From an uncultured Clostridia bacterium (GTDB lineage Bacteria > Bacillota > Clostridia > Oscillospirales > Ruminococcaceae), in NCBI GenBank assembly GCA_947589355.1, contig CANPZC010000010.1:1-64000 (forward strand): a DNA stretch of 64,000 nt. Reading direction: 5' to 3'. The position numbers and the translations under genes are program-made. The notes under the pieces are model-generated. The model did not search any database. It saw nothing but the letters and a program-made list of their open reading frames with translations, and was not told the DNA's origin. Numbering within the stretch: the stretch's first letter is position 1; every line of letters begins with the position of its first letter. This document shows positions 24,423-33,297 of this stretch, in pieces.

Positions 24423-25101
24423 AGAATTTTCCCGTACCGCCTCCCTCCTCGGCGAAGAAGCCCTGCAAAAACTAAGTAATGCAAAAGTAGCGGTGTTCGG
24501 TGTCGGCGGCGTTGGCGGCTATGTAGTAGAAGCACTCGCCCGAAGCGGCGTCGGCAGTTTAACGCTTATTGACAGCGATACAGTTTCATTAAGTAATATA
24601 AACCGCCAGATAATCGCCACGCACAGCACCGTGGGTGTGCCTAAAGTAGAAGCCTTTGCCGCTCGTGTGAAAGACATCGCGCCACAGTGTACCGTTACCC
24701 CTCTGCAAATGCTCTACCTGCCCGAAAATGCAAATTCTTTCGATATTTCCGCGTATGACTATATCGTAGATGCCGTCGATAACGTCTCCGCAAAAATAGA
24801 GCTTGCCACCCGTGCAGAAAAAGAGGGCGTAAAAATAATCAGCAGTATGGGCATGGGCAATAAGCTTGACCCCACCGCTATAGAAGTTTCAGATATTTAT
24901 AATACTTCCGTCTGCCCTCTGGCAAGGGTCATGCGCCACGAACTTAAAAAGCGCGGCGTGAAAGGGCTGAAATGTGTCTATTCAAAAGAGCCGCCCGTAA
25001 AAACAGGTGCGCGTACTCCGTCAAGCTGTGCGTTCGTGCCGCCTGCCGCAGGGCTTGTAATCGCCTCTCAAGTCGTAAAGGATTTAATTTATGGAAAGTA
25101 A
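24409..25101 (+). CDS. tcdA: tRNA threonylcarbamoyladenosine dehydratase (ThiF/MoeB family)
   Basis: 230 residues if started at the TTG at 24409 (AAGGAGG eleven bases upstream). E1-like adenylating fold: VAVFGVGGVGGYVVEALARS nucleotide loop, LIDSDTVSLSNINRQI, DAVDNVSAKIELAT, and the Cys-containing TSVCPLARVM. TcdA/CsdL cyclises t6A37 in tRNA. Its next neighbour is another tRNA modification gene (ttcA), overlapping by 11 bp, which supports a tRNA role. Confidence 0.88.
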   Translation: MKVPEEFSRTASLLGEEALQKLSNAKVAVFGVGGVGGYVVEALARSGVGSLTLIDSDTVSLSNINRQIIATHSTVGVPKVEAFAARVKDIAPQCTVTPLQMLYLPENANSFDISAYDYIVDAVDNVSAKIELATRAEKEGVKIISSMGMGNKLDPTAIEVSDIYNTSVCPLARVMRHELKKRGVKGLKCVYSKEPPVKTGARTPSSCAFVPPAAGLVIASQVVKDLIYGK

Positions 25102-25927
25102 TAAACGCGCGCTCACAAAGGCGCAAACGGTCATGCAGTCTATCACAACAGCGTATTCGCACACCCTGCTGACGCCGTTTTTCAAAGCAATATCACAGTA
25201 CCGCCTCATAGAGCAAGGCGACAAAATTGCCGTCTGCCTCTCGGGCGGCAAAGACAGCGCGCTTCTCGCCATGCTGATGAAACACCTCTCGCGCCTGCGT
25301 GACGATATAGAGGTAAAATATATCTGTATGGATCCCGGCTATACGAAAGAAAACCGCCAAAAACTTGAAGAAAACTGCGCTGCGCTTGAAATACCCGTCC
25401 ATATTTTTGAAACGAACGTACTGAAGCAGTCAGAAATGCAGTCCGAAAAATCACCCTGTTTTGTCTGCGCTCAAAAACGCCGCGGCTGGCTGTATAAAAC
25501 AGCTGAAACCATCGGCTGCAATAAAATAGCCCTCGGTCACAACTTCGACGACGTAATAGAAACCACCGTTATGGGTATGTTTTTCGGCGGTCAGATTCAG
25601 GGTATGCTTCCCATGGTAAAAAGCAACCATTTTCAGGGTATGAGGCTTATCCGCCCCATATGCACCGTCCGCGAGAGCGATATTGTAAGCTGGGCTGAAG
25701 ACAATGATCTCAGTTTCCTGCGCTGTGCCTGCAAATTTTCGCAAGGCGAAAACGCCTCCAAGCGAGCATATGTAAAGCAGCTTATCGCGCAGATCGAGAA
25801 AGACGTTCCGAATGTCAAGCAAAATATTTTCCATGCCCTCTCCACCGCCGACTGCGATACGCTGATAGGCTATAAAGCAAACGCCGTCCGCCATAACTTT
25901 CTCGAGCGGTTTGATAAAGGGAGATGA
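25091..25927 (+). CDS. ttcA: tRNA 2-thiocytidine synthetase TtcA-family PP-loop ATPase
   Basis: 278 residues. The PP-loop SGGKDSALL, the CxxC motif PCFVCAQKRR and the later RCACKF fit TtcA, which thiolates C32 of tRNA using ATP and an iron-sulfur cluster. ALGHNFDDVIETTVM is the conserved HxxDD block of the TilS/TtcA superfamily. Length is as expected. Confidence 0.88.
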   Translation: MESNKRALTKAQTVMQSITTAYSHTLLTPFFKAISQYRLIEQGDKIAVCLSGGKDSALLAMLMKHLSRLRDDIEVKYICMDPGYTKENRQKLEENCAALEIPVHIFETNVLKQSEMQSEKSPCFVCAQKRRGWLYKTAETIGCNKIALGHNFDDVIETTVMGMFFGGQIQGMLPMVKSNHFQGMRLIRPICTVRESDIVSWAEDNDLSFLRCACKFSQGENASKRAYVKQLIAQIEKDVPNVKQNIFHALSTADCDTLIGYKANAVRHNFLERFDKGR

Positions 25928-25974
25928 ACATGATGTTTACAGAAGCTTTCAAACGTTTCACAAAAATCAAATAA
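25924..25974 (+). CDS. Possible 16-residue peptide after ttcA
   Basis: The ATG overlaps the ttcA stop (ATGA) and the frame reads MNMMFTEAFKRFTKIK then TAA. An AAAGGGAG stretch precedes it closely. A hairpin (25979-26005) follows. It could be a leader peptide for the downstream gene or simply chance. Confidence 0.3.
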   Translation: MNMMFTEAFKRFTKIK

Positions 25975-25978
25975 GCTC

Positions 25979-26005
25979 GGGAGAACGAGTAACATAAGTT
26001 CTCCC
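25979..26005 (+). promoter_or_regulatory. Hairpin just upstream of the DUF2441 gene
   Basis: GGGAGAAC (25979-25986) pairs with GTTCTCCC (25998-26005). No T-run follows; instead AGGAGG and the ATG at 26021 come next, so it may protect the mRNA or modulate translation. Confidence 0.4.
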
Positions 26006-26020
26006 GCAATAGGAGGATAT

Positions 26021-26563
26021 ATGTATTTTTATCATGTAGTTTCTGACAGACCCAAGCAGGTCGGTCAGCGTTTTGTATTGAATGAAGAAAACCCCAACGG
26101 CGTGCACGAGCGTGTCTATGCGCAGTTGAGTATAGTTGAGGATATTTACAAAAACCCGAAAAAGTATGAGGGAGCAGCCTTCAGCCACGAGGTCGATGTT
26201 GCCCTGCGTGAGCTGGCGCTGGAGAAAGTAAGACGGGAAAAGTATCCGCAATATCCGTCTCGTATGGCGGCGCTGTATGTCTCTCAAACGTATGAAGAAG
26301 CTGTTCGGTGGGGCGAATATTTTGCCCGTATCGGTCGCCCTACATACTGTGTTGTCAAGATAAAGGCAAACGGTAATTGCTATTTTGGCGATGCGTATAA
26401 ATGCTTCGACGGCACAGTCTCCGAGAAAGAAAATCTCCGACTGGCAGAGATATACTGGCAGAACGGAGCAAACGAGGACGACCACGAGCCGATAACAGAA
26501 GTACTTGTAGACGGCGAAATAGAAATTGTGGAGATATTAAAAGAAATAAACGCAAATATTTAA
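26021..26563 (+). CDS. DUF2441-family protein
   Basis: 180 residues. MYFYHVVSDRPKQVGQRFVL at the N-terminus, YVSQTYEEAVRWGEYF in the middle and YCVVKIKANGNCYFGDAYKCF match the DUF2441 pattern. I recall this family as possibly having an ADP-ribosyltransferase-like fold, but no catalytic triad is obvious, so no activity is claimed. The start is fixed by AGGAGG five bases upstream. A terminator follows at 26581. Confidence 0.65.
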   Translation: MYFYHVVSDRPKQVGQRFVLNEENPNGVHERVYAQLSIVEDIYKNPKKYEGAAFSHEVDVALRELALEKVRREKYPQYPSRMAALYVSQTYEEAVRWGEYFARIGRPTYCVVKIKANGNCYFGDAYKCFDGTVSEKENLRLAEIYWQNGANEDDHEPITEVLVDGEIEIVEILKEINANI

Positions 26564-26580
26564 GCCGCTTACGCGCAACA

Positions 26581-26610
26581 AAAAAGGAGAGCCTCAAGCC
26601 CTCCTTTTCT
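26581..26610. terminator. Terminator between DUF2441 gene and lipoprotein gene
   Basis: AAAAAGGAG pairs with CTCCTTTT; A- and T-runs on both sides make it suitable for both converging transcripts. Confidence 0.85.
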
Positions 26611-26621
26611 TATTTTATCCC

Positions 26622-28256
26622 TTAAAACTCCAAGTCTCCAAAATATCCGTCAGCCTTGCCTATGCCCGTGTAAGGCTCGTCATCATCGCCAACGCCGTTT
26701 TCGTAATCGCCCTCATACGGATCATAATAATCGTCAATATCATAATCGTAATCATCATAGCCGCTGCCGAATATTGCCGAGTATAAGTCATCGCCCAAAG
26801 TGTCTTTAATGTCCTTTTGGAACTTGTCAGTGTCTATAGTCGCCGCGTATTGCTCAAGCTGCTCGTCATCGGTCGCATCAAATGTCTTTCCGCTCGGTAT
26901 CTTTATGTCGGTAGCTTTCGTCTCTTTGCCCGTAAGCGATATGCTTATCAGCTTCTCACCGTTCATGCTCATTTCCGCGCTCATATCCAGCTTTGAAGAC
27001 GTCGAATCCGACTTCGCCGTGATGCTCATAGTCTGCTCACTGTCGCTTACCGAAATGTCAATGCTGCCCTTGAATGCGCCCGACTCCTCGTCAACTATCA
27101 TGAAATCATCTATCTTGAAGCTCATGCTCGCCTCGCCGGGTATCTCCAGCTTCGCCGAAACATCAGTCGCGCCATCGTCTATCTTCGCGCTCGCAGTCAT
27201 GTTGATATTTTCACCATCATCATCAACAGCAAGACTTGCGCACGCAGCCTCTTCTTCAACATACCACAGCATATCCAGCGACTGTCCGTCAATATCAAAC
27301 GCCATGCCTGCAAATTCATCGTCCTGATAGTATGCAGTAAACGGCACGGTCTCGTCCAGGTTGCCGGAGGTCTTCAAATTGTCAACCAACTCGTCAACCG
27401 CATCGATAATATCCTGCTTGCTTACCTGCTGCGCATCAAAATATTTCGTGAACATATCCAGAAGCTCATCGTCGGTCTTCAGCTTGTCTGCAACAGCCGT
27501 CACCATGTTCAGTGCATCATTGCCGCTTACTATGTATTCTTTGCTGTCCAGCGTGTAACTTACGCCGTCTATCTCGCCCGAAACTTTTCCGCCGTCGGCG
27601 CCCTGCGGAGCATTTTTCTCTATCTCCTCAGCGTATTCATCAAGCTTCTTTTCAAGTATCTGCACGTCTTCATCAGACATCTCTTCGCCGTTCATAGTAA
27701 GGTACGGATCAATAGTGATCGCCTCGGTCAAAGTGTTTGTGCCAATTTCATCACCAAGCTCGCCCTCAATTTCGCCTATAGCAGATTCAACTTCTTCGCC
27801 CGTAACGTAAAGGTATGCCGAAGAAAGCTGCTTGCTGCCAAAGTATATGTTTCCCGTCTCTTCTTCCCTGATGATATCAGCGTTTATCAGCTCATCTTTG
27901 CCGTATTTTATGCCGAGCAAAGTTTCAATGTTGCCGTCTTTCGCCTTAACGTCCGATGTCAGCGCAATGTCCTCCAGCTTGTCAACGCCAAGTTCCTTAG
28001 CAGCGTCTTTGCCAAAGCTAACAGACAATTCACCCGAGAATGCCTTGTCAGACTGTCCCGTGAAAATGTCCTTGATGTTCTCCGCCGTGTTGCCAACCGT
28101 GCTTACCGCCAGCTTCGCGCTTTCGGAGATGTTGCCTACCTTTTGAGCAGCCTTGTCGTCAGCATCGCCCTCCACCTTGCCGCAGCCCGAAAGCAGCATC
28201 GAAGCGGAAAGGGTTACTGAAACAGCAGCCGCCGGTAATTTTTTCGTGAGTTTCAT
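26622..28256 (-). CDS. Large acidic lipoprotein, function unknown
   Basis: 544 residues. The signal peptide ends in the lipobox MLLSGCGK. The mature part is rich in Asp, Ser and Lys and consists of alternating beta-type segments (VSFGKDAAKELGVDKLEDIA, AKLEIPGEASMSFKIDDFMI), with a very acidic Tyr/Asp tail (YDDYDYDIDDYYDPYEGDYE). Such proteins are common in ruminococci. No catalytic motif is recognised. The start is supported by GAGGAGG upstream of the ATG. Confidence 0.85.
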   Translation of the reverse strand: MKLTKKLPAAAVSVTLSASMLLSGCGKVEGDADDKAAQKVGNISESAKLAVSTVGNTAENIKDIFTGQSDKAFSGELSVSFGKDAAKELGVDKLEDIALTSDVKAKDGNIETLLGIKYGKDELINADIIREEETGNIYFGSKQLSSAYLYVTGEEVESAIGEIEGELGDEIGTNTLTEAITIDPYLTMNGEEMSDEDVQILEKKLDEYAEEIEKNAPQGADGGKVSGEIDGVSYTLDSKEYIVSGNDALNMVTAVADKLKTDDELLDMFTKYFDAQQVSKQDIIDAVDELVDNLKTSGNLDETVPFTAYYQDDEFAGMAFDIDGQSLDMLWYVEEEAACASLAVDDDGENINMTASAKIDDGATDVSAKLEIPGEASMSFKIDDFMIVDEESGAFKGSIDISVSDSEQTMSITAKSDSTSSKLDMSAEMSMNGEKLISISLTGKETKATDIKIPSGKTFDATDDEQLEQYAATIDTDKFQKDIKDTLGDDLYSAIFGSGYDDYDYDIDDYYDPYEGDYENGVGDDDEPYTGIGKADGYFGDLEF

Positions 28257-28336
28257 AATAATGACCTCCTCTTGTCAACGGTCAAAGACCGACTTTACCA
28301 AATCGAAGAAAGGGCATAACGCCGCATTCTAAAGAC

Positions 28337-28365
28337 ATTATAACACCAAAATCGCTAGATGTCAA
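28337..28365 (-). promoter_or_regulatory. Promoter of the large acidic lipoprotein gene
   Basis: Minus strand TTGACA (28365-28360), 17-base spacer, TATAAT (28342-28337). A CGGTC/GACCG inverted repeat lies downstream in the leader (about 28279-28292). Confidence 0.8.
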
Positions 28366-28454
28366 GGTCTTTTACGCACCCGCCCTGCCCCATAGCAGAT
28401 TTTCAATATTTTTAACAAATTTCAAGCCGATTTTCTGTAAATTTTTGCGCTACT

Positions 28455-28700
28455 AGAGGTAAGAAGTTAGATGTTAGAGGTTAGAAATATTCTTCCCGAC
28501 CTAGCACAAAATTACTATGCCTGCGGTTTAGATAGAAGCAAGAAGCAAGAATTTGCTTTTTACAGTTTTGCGCAAACTTATAAAAACGCTCATCTTGCCT
28601 CTTGCCTCTCGTTATCTTGCCTCTAATAGAAAACAGCCTCACGCAAACCGCAAAGCTGTTTCTAACCTCTAACTTCTAACCTCTAACTTCTAGTTCTCTA
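28455..28700. repeat. Module C repeat pair (TTAGAGGTTAGAAG / TTGCCTCTTGCCTC)
   Basis: The left part has GTTAGATGTTAGAGGTTAG and AGAAGCAAGAAGCAAG. The right part has TTGCCTCTTGCCTC and CTAACCTCTAACTTCTAACC, so the whole is an imperfect large inverted repeat. Similar tracts occur at 35605-35720, 40225-40325, 42533-42565 and 44915-45020. The right end enters the deacetylase gene and forms its last codons. The rest of 28257-28675 holds only the promoter above. Confidence 0.7.
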
Positions 28701-29545
28701 AAAGTATATCCTTCTTCCCTCAAGCTGTCGATCACCTCGCCGAGTATCTCGGCATTCGTCTGCGAGACCGAATGCAGCAGATATATCGCGCCACCATGCG
28801 CCGCCGATACTATCTTCTCTTTTGCCTGCGCAGGGTCGGGCTGCGCGTTTACGTCCCAGTCTGCGTATGCAAAGCTCCACAGCACCGTATCATAGCCGCA
28901 GTCTTTGGTGTACGCCAGCGAAGCCTCCGAATACTCCCCCATCGGCGGTCGAAGCAGCGCCATCTCATAGCCGTAATGCTCTTTAACATAATCGTGCAGA
29001 GAGTTTATCTCCTCAGCACACTCGGCTTGCGAAAGGTCGGGCATCGAGTAATGCGACATCGTGTGGTTGCCCACCGTGTGACCCTCGTCTATCATTCGCT
29101 TTACAAGTTCCTCATTGCGTTTCGCGTAATCGCCTACTACAAAAAACGTCGCTTTAACGCCCTTTTCTTTCAGCACGTCCAAGATCTTCGCCGTGTAGCC
29201 GTTCTCGTACCCCTGATCAAACGTCAGGTAAATAACCTTTTCGTCCGTATCTTTCAAAGCATACGCATCATACTGCGAGTACGCCGCGTTAAAGTCTGTA
29301 GCCCCCACGGGTCTGTTTTCGCCGTCAACAATAACGCCCTGCCCATAGCCGTGCTTCTCGGCGCTGTATTGCACATTGTTCACATTCTCCAAAACATCAA
29401 CAGCGCCGCGTACATAGCTCTCAGCCGCCTGAATGTATTTTTCGCAGTCCTCGCTCCAAAGCCCCGCGCTTTTTGCCGCACCTGCGCCCATTCCTGCAAG
29501 GGCAGCCGCGCCCACTATCGCCAAAGCAGTCCTAATTATCTTCAT
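28676..29545 (-). CDS. Polysaccharide deacetylase (PdaA-like)
   Basis: 289 residues from the ATG at 29545 (AAAGGAG eight bases upstream). N-terminal signal/anchor MKIIRTALAIVGAAALAG. The NodB domain is clear: IYLTFDQGYENGYTAKIL (catalytic Asp motif), then EGHTVGNHTMSHYSMPDLS (metal-binding HxxxH), and LLRPPMGEYSE. PdaA-type enzymes de-N-acetylate muramic acid in spore-cortex or vegetative peptidoglycan; DQGYENGYT is typical of PdaA. The C-terminal residues ELEVRG are encoded by a repeat sequence, suggesting the original end was replaced. Confidence 0.88.
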   Translation of the reverse strand: MKIIRTALAIVGAAALAGMGAGAAKSAGLWSEDCEKYIQAAESYVRGAVDVLENVNNVQYSAEKHGYGQGVIVDGENRPVGATDFNAAYSQYDAYALKDTDEKVIYLTFDQGYENGYTAKILDVLKEKGVKATFFVVGDYAKRNEELVKRMIDEGHTVGNHTMSHYSMPDLSQAECAEEINSLHDYVKEHYGYEMALLRPPMGEYSEASLAYTKDCGYDTVLWSFAYADWDVNAQPDPAQAKEKIVSAAHGGAIYLLHSVSQTNAEILGEVIDSLREEGYTFRELEVRG

Positions 29546-29611
29546 TTTCAAAACTCCTTTCAACTGCCGTTTTCAATAGTATTTGCCGCCGCCGCAAAAT
29601 AATACACAAAA

Positions 29612-29645
29612 CAAAAAGACCGCATACCCACAGGTACACGGTCTG
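29612..29645 (-). terminator. Terminator of the ireB gene
   Basis: ACCG/CGGT-type stem (AGACCG at 29617-29622 with CGGTCT at 29639-29644) followed on the minus strand by CTTTTTGTTTTG. Confidence 0.75.
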
Positions 29646-29658
29646 TCTTTCGGTCAGC

Positions 29659-29904
29659 TTAATTGCTCAGATACGACTTGACGAGCGCTTGCAGCAGGTC
29701 GTCGCGGTCAATGTGGCGCACCAAACTCCTCGCGTTGTTGTAAGTGGTTATGTATGTCGGGTCTTCCGACAAAATATAACCAACTATCTGATTTATCGGG
29801 TTATAGCCTTTTTCTTTCAGCGCGTCGTAAATGATAGTCAGCTTTTTCTTCAGCTCGGCTTCCTTGTCATCATTTACCGAAAATGTCATAGTCTGTTCAT
29901 GCAT
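29659..29904 (-). CDS. ireB: IreB family regulatory phosphoprotein (UPF0297)
   Basis: 81 residues from the ATG at 29904 (AAAGGAGG upstream). [20 protein letters not shown], then [20 protein letters not shown] and [13 protein letters not shown] are diagnostic of IreB/YrzL. In enterococci IreB is a substrate of the IreK/IreP kinase-phosphatase pair controlling cell-envelope stress. The conserved TF near the N-terminus (TMTFSV) holds the known phosphorylation site region. The usual alaS and ruvX neighbours are absent here. Confidence 0.92.
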   Translation of the reverse strand: MHEQTMTFSVNDDKEAELKKKLTIIYDALKEKGYNPINQIVGYILSEDPTYITTYNNARSLVRHIDRDDLLQALVKSYLSN

Positions 29905-30062
29905 AGCGTCCGCCTCCTTTGTCAAAGCGTTTCAAGATAAATTCCTATTTATATTATAGACTATTTTTAATTAAATAACAAGCCCTTTTGAAAAATTTTT
30001 GCAAGTTGTATATTTTGAAGCTGATAATTTTTGCTATATGCACAAATTTCAGGCAGATAAAA

Positions 30063-32477
30063 CTACTCTCTTATCTTCGCACCAAGCTCGCCAAGCGCTT
30101 TCAGTACCTTTTTCATAGCCGCATCAGCCTGTTCATCGGTAAGCGTTCCCTCGTGCGAGCGCATAACTATCGAGTACGAAACCGACTTCTTTCCGTCCTC
30201 TACCTGCTTGCCCTTGTATACGTCAAACAGCTTCACGCTCTCAAGTATCTTGCCCACCGCATTTTTAATAGCCTTTTCAAGACTTGCAACGGGTATGCCG
30301 TCATCGCACACTACCGAAACATCGCGCGTTACCGCAGGGAACTTCGGCAGCGGCTTGTAAACTCTCTCAGCCGTCGACATCTCCATTACCCTGTCAAGGT
30401 CTATCTTTGCCGCATAACAGCGCGTGCCTATGCCGTAATTTTCGCAGCACTTAAAACTCAGCTCTCCGAAAATGCCTATCGCCTCGCCGTCTTTCTTCGC
30501 AACTGCCACTCTGCCCGGGTGGAAAGCCGAGACCTCGTCAAAACCGCAGCCGGCTTTTGCAGCTTCGTATTCAACATCAAAGCAGCCTACCCTGTCTAGC
30601 AGCGTTTCTACCGTGCCTTTCAAAGTGAAGAAATCGTCGCTTCCGTCGGCGTTATAAAAACCTATCGTCAGGCGAGGCGGCTCGCTGGGCAGCTCCTCAC
30701 CCTCAACGGGTATATATTCGTTGCCCAGCTCAAACAAATACGCACAAGCATTGCGGTTGCTGTAGTTTTTAGAGAGTATCTCGCACATCGAGGGCAGCGC
30801 GGTCGTGCGCATAATGCTGGTGTCCTCGCCGAGAGGATTTGTAATAGTAACCGCCTTGCGCAGCTTGCTTTCCGCCGGCAGGCATATCTTATCAAGATAC
30901 TTGGGCGATATGAACGAATAAGTCGTTATCTCGTTGTATCCCAGCGCCGTCATTACCCTCTTTACTTCTCTTTCAAACTTGTGCTTCGGTGTAAGCATAG
31001 CCTGCGCCGTGCCTCTTATAACCTGAGAGGGTATGTTGTTGTAGCCGTAAAGGCGCGCAACTTCCTCCGCAATGTCGCTCATATTTTCTATGTCTATACG
31101 GTAATAAGGCGCATAAGCTCTGCCGTCTTTAACAGTAAATTCAAGCTTTTCAAGATACTTTATCATGTCTGCTTCTGCTATATCTGTGCCGAGGAACGCG
31201 TTTATCTTCTTCGCATCAAACGGCGCGCTTGCAGGCGTGTGATCCGAGCAGTCGCAGTCAATTATCTCTTTCAGCGGCTGACCTGCTTTAAGTATCTCAA
31301 CAAGCTGCAAAGCCCTCATCAGCGCAGGAACGCACTGCTGCGCGTTCAGACCCTTTTCAAATCTCGCCGAAGCGTCCGTGCGCATACCAAGCTTTTTGGC
31401 AGTCGTGCGTACCGATGCCCCATCAAAGCAAGCCGACTCAAACACAACAGTCACCGTGTCGTCCATGATACCGCTGTATTCGCCGCCCATAACGCCTGCA
31501 ACAGCCGCAGGTTTTTCTGCATCGGCAATAACCAGCATTTCCTCCGAAAGCGCCCTTTCAACGCCGTCAAGAGTCATAATGCTCTCGCCCTTCTGCGCAT
31601 GGCGAATATTTATCTCTCCGCCCTTAACGTAGCGCAGGTCAAACGCGTGCATAGGGTGACCGTACTCCAGCATAACGTAGTTTGTTATGTCAACCAGATT
31701 GTTTATCGGTCTTACACCGCTCGCCCTCAGTCTTTCTCTCATCCACCGCGGCGATGGCTCTATCTTTACGTTCTTCACTATGCCTGCCATATAGCGAGAA
31801 CACAGCTTCGGGTCGTGTATCTGCACTTTCAGATAGTCCGCAATATTGCCGTCAATACCGTTAAATACGGGTTCTTTTATATCGAGTTTCTTGTCAAACG
31901 TCGCGGCAGTCTCCCTCGCAAGACCTATAACAGACATACAGTCGGGGCGGTTAGAGGTTATCTCAAATTCCACCTGCGTGTCGTCAAAACCTATCGCCTT
32001 GCGAATGTCCTCTCCCACAGTCCTGTCGCAGTCCTCGCCGAGAATGAAAATGCCGTCTTCAATAGCATACGGAAAATCATGCACCGTAAGACCCAGCTCA
32101 CTGAGCGAACACAGCATACCGTTAGATGCCACGCCCCTGAGCTTGCCGTTTGTAATTTTGACCTGCTTGCCCTCGTGCAGCACGGTAGACTTGTGCTTTG
32201 CAACCGGCACATAGTCGCCGACGTTTACATTCTGCGCGCCCGTCACTATCTGCAAAGGCTCGCCCTCGCCAACGTCTACCATAGTAATGAACATATGGTC
32301 GGAGTCGGGGTGTCTCTCGGTAGAAAGCACCTTTCCCACAACAACGTTAGAGATAAAGTCGCCCTCTTCTCCGTACCTCTCCACTTTCGAGCCCGATATA
32401 GTCAGCCCCGAAACAAATTCTTTTATCGGCATATCGCAGTCAACATAGTCTGCCAGCCACCTCATTGAAAGATCCAT
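30063..32477 (-). CDS. pheT: Phenylalanine--tRNA ligase beta subunit
   Basis: 804 residues, full length. MDLSMRWLADYVDCDMPIKE begins the B1 domain. The EMAP-like tRNA-binding domain (VVVGKVLSTERHPDSDHM), B3/B4 editing region and the C-terminal anticodon-binding ferredoxin fold (KFPAVTRDVSVVCDDGIPVA) are all visible. It forms the alpha2-beta2 enzyme with PheS (33298). Unusually, a membrane-protein gene and a repeat lie between pheS and pheT. Confidence 0.96.
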   Translation of the reverse strand: MDLSMRWLADYVDCDMPIKEFVSGLTISGSKVERYGEEGDFISNVVVGKVLSTERHPDSDHMFITMVDVGEGEPLQIVTGAQNVNVGDYVPVAKHKSTVLHEGKQVKITNGKLRGVASNGMLCSLSELGLTVHDFPYAIEDGIFILGEDCDRTVGEDIRKAIGFDDTQVEFEITSNRPDCMSVIGLARETAATFDKKLDIKEPVFNGIDGNIADYLKVQIHDPKLCSRYMAGIVKNVKIEPSPRWMRERLRASGVRPINNLVDITNYVMLEYGHPMHAFDLRYVKGGEINIRHAQKGESIMTLDGVERALSEEMLVIADAEKPAAVAGVMGGEYSGIMDDTVTVVFESACFDGASVRTTAKKLGMRTDASARFEKGLNAQQCVPALMRALQLVEILKAGQPLKEIIDCDCSDHTPASAPFDAKKINAFLGTDIAEADMIKYLEKLEFTVKDGRAYAPYYRIDIENMSDIAEEVARLYGYNNIPSQVIRGTAQAMLTPKHKFEREVKRVMTALGYNEITTYSFISPKYLDKICLPAESKLRKAVTITNPLGEDTSIMRTTALPSMCEILSKNYSNRNACAYLFELGNEYIPVEGEELPSEPPRLTIGFYNADGSDDFFTLKGTVETLLDRVGCFDVEYEAAKAGCGFDEVSAFHPGRVAVAKKDGEAIGIFGELSFKCCENYGIGTRCYAAKIDLDRVMEMSTAERVYKPLPKFPAVTRDVSVVCDDGIPVASLEKAIKNAVGKILESVKLFDVYKGKQVEDGKKSVSYSIVMRSHEGTLTDEQADAAMKKVLKALGELGAKIRE

Positions 32478-32579
32478 CTTAATGTTTCCTCCCGTTTTAA
32501 CTTTTCATTACGCATTGACCGTCAAGCGACTATGCGTGCAAAAATTCCACCAAACTATTTCCAAGTATTTAAATACGCG

Positions 32580-32696
32580 GCGCAAGCCGCACCTTTTCTA
32601 TTAACTATTCACTACACGTTGACCTCCGCAAGCTTCGGTCAAGTGCCGAAGAACCCTCTTTGAGGCTTCTTCCCATTCACTATTCACTATTCACTA
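32580..32696 (+). repeat. Module D repeat between pheT and the membrane protein gene
   Basis: AACTATTCACTACACG, the hairpin TTGACC...GGTCAA (32618-32641), the GAAG...CTTC hairpin (32648-32671) and ATTCACTATTCACTATTCAC. The TTGACC/GGTCAA arms differ from the TTGAC/GTTCAA arms of the 19100 copy in a way that keeps pairing. Confidence 0.65.
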
Positions 32697-33287
32697 CTAC
32701 TGTCTTTGCTCTTGCTCCCATTTTTCCTGCCGTTTGGCGTTTAGCATATCATCGAACATATACTTGTAATCTAAGTAATCTTTCCACTTTTTAACGTAGA
32801 ATCTGTACTTGTTGTCTTCCTCGTCCGTAAGGTCTATCCATACAGAATCCTGTATCCCGTTTGTGCTGTGTATTGTAGGCTGTAGCTTTTGTATGTCAAG
32901 ATACTTTATCAAAAGCCTCGCCTTGGGAATGTACAAATAATCGCTCAAAAAGTAGAACGTCTTGAACATAAAGTCTGTCTGCGAAAGCTCGTATTCCAGC
33001 CGCTCGTATTCTTCGGGCGAAATGGCGTTTGCTTTATCCAGCCGCTTTTGAATAGCCTTGCTTGCTTTCTTCACCCATTTGCTTGCCAGCCATACGTAAA
33101 ATGCTACAGCCGCTAAACCTATGACTGCACCGATTATCATGCTTGCCTCAGTCAGAAAAATTGCAAGCACTATCGACCACACAATAAAAAATATCATTAT
33201 ACCACATATCGTGTAGCCTATTATCTTGCCCACAGGCTTTTTGCCTTTCGTCAGGCACTTGTATATAGAACTGTCTTTTAACTCCAT
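32697..33287 (-). CDS. Two-helix membrane protein, function unknown, between pheS and pheT
   Basis: 196 residues. Two adjacent hydrophobic helices (IIGYTICGIMIFFIVWSIVL and MIIGAVIGLAAVAFYVWLAS), then a long charged cytoplasmic domain (about 85-196) rich in Lys, Tyr and Glu, including YLFIP-like DYLYIPKARLLIKYLDIQKL. No family recognised. It starts ten bases after the pheS stop, so it is likely cotranscribed with pheS and pheT. Confidence 0.75.
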   Translation of the reverse strand: MELKDSSIYKCLTKGKKPVGKIIGYTICGIMIFFIVWSIVLAIFLTEASMIIGAVIGLAAVAFYVWLASKWVKKASKAIQKRLDKANAISPEEYERLEYELSQTDFMFKTFYFLSDYLYIPKARLLIKYLDIQKLQPTIHSTNGIQDSVWIDLTDEEDNKYRFYVKKWKDYLDYKYMFDDMLNAKRQEKWEQEQRQ

Positions 33288-33297
33288 AACTACTCCA

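Noticed and set aside
30981-32468. 495-codon open frame on the plus strand
   Set aside because: It lies entirely antisense to pheT, is rich in Arg/His/Tyr as expected for a shadow frame and has no start signals.
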